Assembly (NCBI GenBank): GCA_001929475.1
Contig: LXFE01000968.1
Span: forward strand, 1-18,789
Origin: Neolecta irregularis DAH-3
Lineage: Eukaryota; Ascomycota; Neolectomycetes; Neolectales; Neolectaceae
DNA: 18,789 nucleotides
Direction: 5' to 3'
Shown here: piece by piece, positions 17,391 through 18,789 of the stretch
Position numbering within the stretch: position 1 is the stretch's first letter
How the letters are laid out: each line of letters starts with the position of its first letter
The notes under the pieces: generated by a model
Database searches by the model: none
Seen by the model: only the letters and a program-made list of their open reading frames with translations
Told to the model about the DNA's origin: nothing
Position numbers and translations under genes: made by a program

Positions 17391-18789
17391 AACCTCTATT
17401 CAAACACTGCTGTCATGGTACTGAAGTCAAGATTCTTTATATAGAGTCTCCCGTTTACTATTGTGTTTTTTCATTTAGCTCGGTTTTCCGAATGCCATGC
17501 TCAATCGACTTGAACAAGAAATGATCTCGATGATAGCGATTAAAAGGAGGGAAGTGATTTTCAACCACTTCGAGTTTGGACCCCGGATACAGGCGAATGG
17601 ATACTTCTTCGTCATCATCATCTTGTGATTCTTTTGTTGAAGTAATAGGTCGAGGCGGGATGATTTTCATGTCATCTTCAACTGCAACTGCGCCAACGCC
17701 TTTCAGCCCCGCGATTCCGTATCCCATGGCACCTAGTATCGCTCTGACCTTTGGCCCTATCAAGCCGGTAGGGTATCTCTCTGATAGCTCGGTTATTTCA
17801 TCTGGATCAATAATAGAATTCATCAAATAGTCAGCATTCAAGTCTTCGACGTGTGAAATATCCGGGGGATGCATGGCGATCTCTCGGCCATTGTATAAAT
17901 TTGAATTGAAAACCACATTTCCTTTCTTCGTCGTTGCAGAGTGGAAATCAATTGCTATCTGGAGGGGAAAAGATTTTTCACCCTTGCTAGTGTTGCGCCA
18001 ATGTTTGGCTTCATTTCCCCAACGATTGTTTAGAATCCTTGTTACTTCAGTTGTTGTTATCCAATTATCTCCCATCTTAAACTTGAGGAATTTGCCGTAC
18101 GGACTGTCATAATGTTGAGAGCTTAATACTTTATTACTTTCCACCTCTACCGTAGTCCGGGAAAAAGGAGGCGCTAAGAAAGAATCTTCAGATATTTCTT
18201 TTTGGTCACCCGAGGGCCATAGACGGTGGAAGCCAAGAGTGTGTATCATTTCGTGCATCAGGAATACAATGTGTTGTTGATAAAAATCGGGCTGCGTTAA
18301 TCTTAGCGTACTTTGACAAGTCGAAAATACGTTGTTCCAATGATACTCAAGATTGAGAAATATCGAACCATCATATTCCATATAAGGTGCTTGCAATGAT
18401 TCGTGTTCCCATGGGAAAAACATATTCTTTACAAGCGGCTGAGGATAGTACCTGGATCGTAAGAAATTTGGGACTTTGCAATGCTTCTAACCTTATTTCG
18501 TTGCCTAGATCCAAAACAGGAATGTATGTACCAACTTTAGTAGTTGCGATTGCTGAAATATAAGGCAGAGTAGATTATGAGAGAGTACTTTGTTTATGTC
18601 GTAAATGTTCTTTAAAAGTGAAAAGCAATTTGATATTTTCACGAATCGAGACGACTTCTGCTATTCGCCTTCCAGCATCATGGCATACTTTCAAGAAGTG
18701 GGTATTCTCTTCAAGATTATGACGAGGATGTACTTCACAAATAATCTTCCCAGTGCTTGGCACAAAGCCGCCGAGGGGATCATTTGGTT
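17391..18789 (-). repeat. Inverted repeat, right arm (metallopeptidase copy 2)
   Basis: Reverse-complement counterpart of 15302-16865, continuing past the window edge. The inter-arm spacer is 525 bp (16866-17390). Arms with this much similarity can pair or recombine. Confidence 0.88.
17458..18789 (-). CDS. Predicted secreted zincin metallopeptidase, copy 2 (5' end outside window)
   Basis: Exons visible on the minus strand: 18789-18589, 18552-18492 and 18451-17458, about 417 residues; introns 36 and 40 nt at the same positions as in copy 1. The first visible residues PNDPLGGFVPSTGKIICEVH align with copy 1 residues after the signal peptide. The zinc motif HEMIHTLGFHRLW is intact, with DISH and LMN further on, then GPKVRAILGAMGYGIAGLKG and the same C-terminal KTELNEKTQ. 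The segment after the zinc motif is several residues longer than in copy 1 and strongly diverged. It encodes a full-length-looking product as far as visible. Convergent with copy 1; whether it has a signal peptide cannot be seen. Confidence 0.72.

Larger units (their letters stand above)
16798..17457. other. Spacer between the inverted metallopeptidase copies
   Basis: 660 bp. Both ends carry matching inverted 3'-flank sequence (16798-16865 against 17391-17457). The middle holds an open frame with one internal stop (16953-17308), then a direct-repeat copy of the copy 1 promoter (17306-17380). Nothing else is supported. Confidence 0.75.

Overview
The window is a compact eukaryotic, almost certainly fungal, nuclear segment. 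It has no tRNA, rRNA, CRISPR or transposon that I can recognise. Twelve protein-coding genes can be reconstructed, all interrupted by very small spliceosomal introns. I placed 42 GT-AG or GC-AG introns by restoring family-consistent reading frames; 37 of them are 41 nt or shorter, and the range is 31-57 nt. The 14-3-3, UAP1, ATP7, IF1, KAR4-like, GIS2, ARB1, PBI2 and BMS1 proteins look ascomycete-like, perhaps Pezizomycotina, but I cannot name the species.

Layout, left to right: the 3' part of UDP-N-acetylglucosamine pyrophosphorylase (UAP1, +); mitochondrial ATP synthase subunit d (ATP7, -); a divergent promoter filled by a seven-copy minisatellite; a PA2G4/Ebp1-type methionine-aminopeptidase-fold protein (+); the F1-ATPase inhibitor IF1 (-), whose stop lies 7 bp from the PA2G4 stop; a KAR4/METTL14-type MT-A70 protein lacking the usual D/EPPW/L motif (-); a 14-3-3 protein (+); a seven-knuckle CCHC protein of the GIS2/Byr3 type (+); the ABC-F ribosome-biogenesis ATPase ARB1 (+); the proteinase B inhibitor PBI2 (-, I9 fold); and the 40S-maturation GTPase BMS1 (+). 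All of these are housekeeping genes.

From about 14.7 kb the character changes. Intergenic DNA lengthens, and two paralogous predicted secreted zincin metallopeptidases lie tail to tail as an inverted repeat (about 15.3-16.87 kb and 17.39-18.79 kb; the second runs off the window). They differ in most exonic patches, but are essentially identical across about 130 nt that includes intron 2, which suggests patchy gene conversion. The spacer between them holds a direct-repeat copy of the first gene's promoter, pointing into the 3' end of the second gene in antisense, plus an open frame with an internal stop.

Functional themes: two F1Fo-ATP synthase components (ATP7, IF1) lie close together, and four genes act in ribosome assembly or translation (PA2G4-like, GIS2, ARB1, BMS1). 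I found no clear novel multi-gene system. The strongest points for follow-up are the extreme intron miniaturisation, the KAR4-like protein with a rebuilt motif, and the inverted metallopeptidase pair with its relic promoter.
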